This document shows, in pieces, positions 14,971-14,984 of a stretch of DNA of 14,984 nucleotides. Source of the stretch: an uncultured Saprospiraceae bacterium. Lineage in GTDB: Bacteria; Bacteroidota; Bacteroidia; Chitinophagales; Saprospiraceae. Every line of letters begins with the position of its first letter. The first letter of the stretch is position 1. Location: positions 1 through 14,984 of the forward strand of contig CALBVQ010000078.1 of assembly GCA_937969485.1 (NCBI GenBank), given 5' to 3'. A program made the position numbers and the translations under genes. The notes beneath the pieces were generated by a model. That model was not told the origin of the DNA, made no database searches, and saw nothing but the letters and a program-made list of their open reading frames with translations.

Positions 14971-14984
14971 AATTGGTTAGACAA

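Noticed and set aside
14973..14984. TTGGTTAGACAA as a fifth operator
   Set aside because: Two mismatches break the right half-site, it is cut by the window edge, and it overlaps the flank of a dispersed repeat.
1..14984. Composite transposon bounded by the two 121 bp repeats
   Set aside because: No transposase or integrase gene lies inside, and the block includes conserved housekeeping genes.

Overview
The window looks like a chromosomal segment from a marine, polysaccharide-degrading member of the Bacteroidota, probably of the Cytophagia type. The reasons are: two proteins with type IX secretion (T9SS) C-terminal sorting domains, a DUF4292 lipoprotein, start codons mostly without Shine-Dalgarno sequences, promoters of the -33 TTTG / -7 TAnnTTTG type, and a PL6 alginate-lyase gene. 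The genus cannot be fixed from the sequence.

Layout. Positions 1-438 hold a possible partial gene end and a roughly 120 bp dispersed repeat. Positions 5042 down to 439 (minus strand) form a tightly packed four-gene operon: TPR protein, DUF4292 lipoprotein, EnvC-like coiled-coil/LytM protein and the GTPase HflX. Two of its junctions are ATGA stop/start overlaps and the third is a longer overlap. Positions 8946 down to 5190 (minus strand) hold a second cluster: an AraC-family regulator, a class-C-beta-lactamase-like serine hydrolase lipoprotein, an ABC ATPase and an ABC-2 permease. This resembles a small envelope-stress or antimicrobial-peptide transport module. Positions 9335-11029 (plus strand) encode a secreted PL6 alginate lyase. 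It converges on a 1028-residue secreted protein (14422 down to 11336, minus strand) built of four 233-residue lamin-tail-domain repeats plus a T9SS signal. A strong hairpin terminator (11264-11313) separates the two.

The most interesting signal is regulatory. The PL6 promoter carries a palindromic operator, TTGGTCAACCAA, over its -33 box. The divergently transcribed lamin-tail gene carries three copies of the same operator just upstream of its own predicted -33 box. One of these matches the PL6 site over 17 of 17 bases on the opposite strand. Single and multiple operators upstream of scattered alginate genes is the arrangement known for the GntR-family repressor AusR in Zobellia. The inference is that the lamin-tail protein belongs to the same alginate-responsive regulon, although no function in alginate use is known for it.

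Both ends of the window carry a fold-back repeat. The right copy (14738-14902) has perfect 19 bp terminal inverted repeats. The left copy (100-220) shares 121 bp with about three mismatches, but its outer left arm is replaced by a different short repeat. That short repeat also occurs at 8958-8982 and 14921-14970. No tRNA, rRNA, CRISPR array, insertion-sequence transposase or SusC/SusD pair was seen.
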